Position numbers and translations under genes: made by a program. 15,161 nt of DNA from Euryarchaeota archaeon UBA173 (GTDB lineage Archaea > Thermoplasmatota > Poseidoniia > Poseidoniales > Thalassarchaeaceae): NCBI GenBank assembly GCA_002498925.1, contig DAJH01000047.1, positions 1-15,161 on the forward strand. The letters run 5' to 3'. Under the pieces are notes generated by a model that was given only the letters and a program-made list of their open reading frames with translations, was not told the DNA's origin and made no database searches. Positions 12,189 to 15,161 of this stretch are shown piece by piece. Position 1 is the stretch's first letter. Every line of letters begins with the position of its first letter.

Positions 12189-13835
12189 ATGAAGTATGTC
12201 GTTGTCACCGGTGGAGTCCTCTCTGGACTAGGGAAGGGAATCACTGCTTCAAGCATCGGCGTTCTGCTAAAATCAGCTGGATTGAGGCTTACTTCAGTCA
12301 AGATTGACCCATACTTGAACAGTGATGCCGGTACAATGTCTCCCTTCGAGCACGGAGAGGTTTTCGTCCTAGACGACGGAGGGGAAGTCGATCTCGACCT
12401 CGGCAACTACGAGCGGTTCCTCGATGTTTCTCTGACTCGAGATAACAATATTACTACAGGCAAGGTGTATGCCAATGTCATAGAGAAGGAGCGTAGGGGC
12501 GATTACCTCGGTAAGACGGTCCAAGTGGTGCCTCACATTACAAACGAGATACAGGACTGGATCGAGCGGGTCGCTCACGTTCCGGCCGATGGTTCTGATG
12601 ATACGCCAGACGCATGCATCATCGAGTTGGGAGGCACGGTTGGTGACATCGAGAGTGCTCCGTTCATCGAGGCCCTAAGACAGTTCCAGTTCAGAGTGGG
12701 TCAGGAAAATGTCTGCTTCGTGCATGTCAGCCTCGTTCCAGTTATGGGTCCAGTAGGGGAGCAAAAGACAAAGCCTACCCAGCACACCGTAAAGGAATTG
12801 AGGGGATTGGGCATAATTCCCGACATTCTTGTTTGCCGCTCCGAGAAGCCCCTAGAGGATGAGACTCGAGCGAAGCTGGCTGCATTCTGCCACGTCGGGA
12901 CAGATGCGGTCGTTTCGGCACACGACGTTTCTAACCTCTACCAGATTCCCATCTCACTCTATCAGCAATCAGTATTGATGAAAGTCTCGAACCATCTCGG
13001 GTTCGAAGTTCCCGACTCCCTACCTCTGCTGGACGATTGGAGGGCAATGGCAGACAAGGTCGACCAGCTTGAGGAGGAGGTGAACATCGCCATGGTAGGG
13101 AAGTACACAGGACTTTCCGACTCGTACCTATCGGTCATCAAGGCACTGCAGCACAGTGCCTTCGCGGTGGACCGCAAGCTCGTCATAGACTGGATCGAGT
13201 CTACTGACCTTGATCCCAATGACGTCACAGAGAATCACGCTGAGGCATGGGATATCCTTCGCGCCGCTGACGGCATACTGGTGCCCGGCGGGTTCGGCAG
13301 TCGTGGGGTCGAGGGCAAGATCGCAGCTGCGAACTACGCTCGGATGAACAATGTGCCATATCTCGGCGTCTGCCTCGGGTTGCAGATCGCGACCATAGAG
13401 TTCTGCCGCAATGTGCTAGGCCTAGATGGCGCAAACTCCACCGAGTTCGACGAGGACTCCCCGAACCCAGCTGTGGTTTTCATGCCCGAGATCTCGAAGA
13501 CCCACATGGGCGGCACCATGCGCCTGGGGACCAAGCCGACCCCCTTCCTAGTGGAGGACTGCAAGATGAGGCGCTTGTATGGGGGTTCCGAGCACGTGGA
13601 CGAGCGGCACAGGCACCGATATGAGGTGAATCCCGAGCTGATTGAGAAGATAGAGGATGCCGGGCTGAAGTATGTTGGCAAGGACGAGACCGGGCAGCGC
13701 TGTGAGATAATGGAGCTCGAGGGGCACCCGTACTTCGTCGGGACGCAGTACCATCCAGAGTTCAAGTCCCGCCCCTACCGCCCCAGTCCCCCATTCCTAG
13801 GTCTGCTGATGGCTGCGACCGGGCGAGAAGTATGA
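12189..13835 (+). CDS. pyrG: CTP synthase (glutamine-hydrolysing), eukaryote-like
   Basis: A 548-residue CTP synthase, which makes CTP from UTP, ATP and glutamine as the last step of de novo pyrimidine nucleotide synthesis. The N-terminal synthetase domain has the P-loop GGVLSGLGKG (8-17), KIDPYLNSDAGTMSP and ELGGTVGDIES (146-156). The C-terminal class I glutamine amidotransferase domain has GILVPGGFGSRG, the nucleophile Cys395 in LGVCLGLQ, and His522/Glu524 in YHPEFKSRP. All catalytic parts are intact and the length is normal. The start is fixed by the conserved MKYVVVTGG. Long stretches (EHGEVFVLDDGGEVDLDLGN, LGKTVQVVPHIT, ANSTEFD, GGTMRLG) match the human-type enzyme more closely than E. 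coli PyrG as I recall it. It is preceded by a leader ORF and followed after 25 bases by a permease gene on the same strand. Its second half is noticeably G+C-rich at third positions. Confidence 0.98.
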   Translation: MKYVVVTGGVLSGLGKGITASSIGVLLKSAGLRLTSVKIDPYLNSDAGTMSPFEHGEVFVLDDGGEVDLDLGNYERFLDVSLTRDNNITTGKVYANVIEKERRGDYLGKTVQVVPHITNEIQDWIERVAHVPADGSDDTPDACIIELGGTVGDIESAPFIEALRQFQFRVGQENVCFVHVSLVPVMGPVGEQKTKPTQHTVKELRGLGIIPDILVCRSEKPLEDETRAKLAAFCHVGTDAVVSAHDVSNLYQIPISLYQQSVLMKVSNHLGFEVPDSLPLLDDWRAMADKVDQLEEEVNIAMVGKYTGLSDSYLSVIKALQHSAFAVDRKLVIDWIESTDLDPNDVTENHAEAWDILRAADGILVPGGFGSRGVEGKIAAANYARMNNVPYLGVCLGLQIATIEFCRNVLGLDGANSTEFDEDSPNPAVVFMPEISKTHMGGTMRLGTKPTPFLVEDCKMRRLYGGSEHVDERHRHRYEVNPELIEKIEDAGLKYVGKDETGQRCEIMELEGHPYFVGTQYHPEFKSRPYRPSPPFLGLLMAATGREV

Positions 13836-13860
13836 TATCCCGCGAACCCCGGATAGATTC

Positions 13861-14613
13861 GTGGATTCGGAAGTATTCCTGCTGCTGATGCTGGTTGGGG
13901 TGTTCGCAGGATTTGTCGATAGCGCAGTGGGGGGCGGCGGGCTGCTTCGCCTCCCTGCGATGCTGAGCGCGGGCTTACCTCCGCACGTTGCCTTGGGGAC
14001 GAACAAATTTGCATCGGCTGCAGCTGCAGCAATTGCGAGTGTGAAATATCTCCAAAGTGGAATTGTTCCTAGAAAGGCGGCCTTTATTGGATGTTCATTG
14101 ATGGTTCTATTTTCTATAATCGGGGCAAGTGTCGTGCTTTCGATTAGCGCTGACGCAGTTCTTGGAATTGTGGTCATTGTTCTATCGGCGTTGTTCCTCT
14201 ATGTCTTGTTCAATCCTCAGTTTGGAAAGGAGGAAGAGATTGAGGAAGATAAGATAATTCCAGTTACTGTGGGCATGGGTGCTGGCCTGGGGTTCTATGA
14301 GGGATTTCTCGGACCAGGGACTGGTAGCATGCTGATGGCTGGTTACATCAAGGGTGCGGGCTTTGGGATGGATAGGGCGGCTGCCACGGGGAGGGTCCTG
14401 AATTTCGGGGGCAACATTGGCTCTTTCGCGGTTTTTGCGATGGCCGCATCTGTCAACTATGAAGTTGCAGTACCATTTGCTTTGGCAAATATGGTTGGGG
14501 GTTTCCTAGCTCCCGGGTATGTTCTGAGATATGGATACTCCATGCTTCGACCAATGTTCTTGATAATGGCCGCAATAATGATTTCAGCCCAGGTTGTGAG
14601 TTATTTTGGCTAA
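13861..14613 (+). CDS. TauE/SafE (TSUP) family membrane permease
   Basis: A 250-residue integral membrane protein starting at GTG 13861; no other start codon lies between it and the upstream stop, and no Shine-Dalgarno sequence is seen. The TSUP two-fold repeat is clear: the first half carries GFVDSAVGGGGLLRLPAML then LPPHVALGTNKF (17-50), and the second GFYEGFLGPGTGSML then GRVLNFGGNIGS (144-188). About seven or eight hydrophobic segments are visible, with one charged loop (KEEEIEEDK, 123-131) between the halves. Family members are proposed to move sulfite, sulfonates, sulfoacetate or related organic anions; the substrate here cannot be told from sequence. It lies 25 bases after pyrG and may share its transcript. 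Base composition becomes clearly more A+T-rich from about 14040 than in pyrG. Confidence 0.9.
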   Translation: MDSEVFLLLMLVGVFAGFVDSAVGGGGLLRLPAMLSAGLPPHVALGTNKFASAAAAAIASVKYLQSGIVPRKAAFIGCSLMVLFSIIGASVVLSISADAVLGIVVIVLSALFLYVLFNPQFGKEEEIEEDKIIPVTVGMGAGLGFYEGFLGPGTGSMLMAGYIKGAGFGMDRAAATGRVLNFGGNIGSFAVFAMAASVNYEVAVPFALANMVGGFLAPGYVLRYGYSMLRPMFLIMAAIMISAQVVSYFG

Positions 14614-14643
14614 CGCTGTAATTGCAATCGGAAGTACTGTATA

Positions 14644-15161
14644 ATGTCAAATGTAGTGGATTTTATGAGCAGTGAGTACAGGTTCGTTCCGGAGGCTATG
14701 ACATGGGACGAGCACAACCATCGTGCCATGAAGATGGGGGGTCATCTCGCCTCGATCACCAACGCCGAGGAGAACGAACAGGTCGCTCGAATCGCCGGCG
14801 AGAGATCTGTATGGATAGGTGGAATCAGGAAAGGCGAGGGCAATGGGCCTGGTGCTGACCACTGGTATTGGAGTGACGGACGACCTTGGACATACACGAG
14901 CTGGGCCGGTGGCGAGCCGAACAACCACGGAGGTAGCGAGAACAGAATGCAACTATACGGCCATCACAGTGGATTGTGGAACGATGTCGGTGAGGGCTGG
15001 CGCGGGCCTGCAGTGTACAGGATCACGGCATCCATGCCCCCGAGCGTAACCGTTTCAGGAGCCGGAAGTACAGAAGTGAACGGAACCTACGTGTTCGAGT
15101 CAGGCGAACATGAAAACAGGCACTGGAGTACCATCGCTGGCCATTACCAGCACACTCAGAA
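14644..15161 (+). CDS. C-type-lectin-domain protein (C-terminus cut by window edge)
   Basis: The frame opens at ATG 14644 (GGAAG at 14630-14634, nine bases before the ATG, may bind ribosomes) and is still open at the right edge, 172 codons later. Residues ~11-127 form a C-type lectin-like domain: YRFVPEAMTWDEHNHRA, then GGHLASITNAEENE, WIGG (57-60), the EPN sugar/calcium motif (91-93) and WND (112-114). EPN usually goes with mannose-type ligands, but binding is not proven. There is no cysteine in the visible part, so the disulfides of animal lectins are absent. From ~133 a new module begins (VSGAGSTEVNGTYVF), similar to VNGTY modules I associate with marine microbial and protist proteins. The N-terminus (SNVVDFMSSEYRF) is polar with no signal peptide, so export is not by a normal Sec signal, or the protein is cytoplasmic. 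It begins 30 bases after the permease stop. Confidence 0.82.
   Translation, partial: MSNVVDFMSSEYRFVPEAMTWDEHNHRAMKMGGHLASITNAEENEQVARIAGERSVWIGGIRKGEGNGPGADHWYWSDGRPWTYTSWAGGEPNNHGGSENRMQLYGHHSGLWNDVGEGWRGPAVYRITASMPPSVTVSGAGSTEVNGTYVFESGEHENRHWSTIAGHYQHTQ

Noticed and set aside
13334..13765. A 143-codon minus-strand frame opposite the pyrG amidotransferase domain
   Set aside because: It is the complement of a strongly conserved catalytic domain and contains no recognisable domain.
13797..14177. A 126-codon minus-strand frame across the pyrG end and permease start
   Set aside because: It lies opposite two clear genes; the translation lacks any motif and is explained as the complement of the Ala/Gly-rich permease.
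1..15161. CRISPR array, transposon, prophage, defence island, tRNA or rRNA
   Set aside because: I saw no regularly spaced repeats, terminal inverted repeats, transposase or integrase motifs, cloverleaf-like intergenic sequence or rRNA segments on either strand.

Overview
The window looks like chromosome from a marine planktonic archaeon, most likely Marine Group II (Poseidoniales) or a relative in the Thermoplasmata line. The evidence is a group II chaperonin (archaeal thermosome) beside a bacterial-type DnaK, an SDR-type L-threonine dehydrogenase very like the Thermoplasma enzyme, a CTP synthase that reads like the eukaryotic enzyme, sequon-rich exported proteins and mostly weak Shine-Dalgarno signals. 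This placement is inference; no rRNA or other definitive marker is present. Genes are tightly packed. I see no tRNA, rRNA, CRISPR array, transposon or prophage gene, and no gene-free stretch above 300 bases.

Layout. Bases 1-2264 (minus) are the N-terminal 754 residues of a large secreted protein with Ig-like beta repeats, cut by the left edge. Bases 2310-2753 (minus) hold a small conserved protein of unknown function. Divergent from it, 2851-3786 (plus) encodes a ureohydrolase (agmatinase/arginase family). It overlaps by ATGA an exported M14 zinc carboxypeptidase (3783-5246) with a C-terminal membrane anchor. After an AT-rich promoter gap comes an M17 leucyl aminopeptidase (5342-6865).

Bases 6867-11128 form a protein-folding block. 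dnaK and, upstream of it, an Hsp20-like protein with a Met-rich repeat domain run on the minus strand. A divergent thermosome subunit runs on the plus strand from the same 144-base intergenic region, which holds a palindromic TATA-like element. The block meets its neighbours tail to tail: 1 base separates dnaK from the aminopeptidase gene, and 13 bases overlap between the thermosome gene and tdh.

Bases 11116-12081 (minus) encode L-threonine 3-dehydrogenase. Divergent from it, pyrG (CTP synthase, 12189-13835) is preceded by a tiny in-frame ORF with a strong Shine-Dalgarno sequence. A TauE/SafE-type permease (13861-14613) follows, then a C-type-lectin-domain protein (14644 onward) cut by the right edge.

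Together the genes suggest a heterotroph that degrades protein and amino acids (carboxypeptidase, aminopeptidase, ureohydrolase, threonine dehydrogenase), with a chaperone cluster and surface or lectin proteins. The points most worth following up are the divergent chaperone locus with its repeat-containing Hsp20-like protein and symmetric promoter, the pyrG leader ORF, and the cysteine-free lectin protein without a signal peptide.
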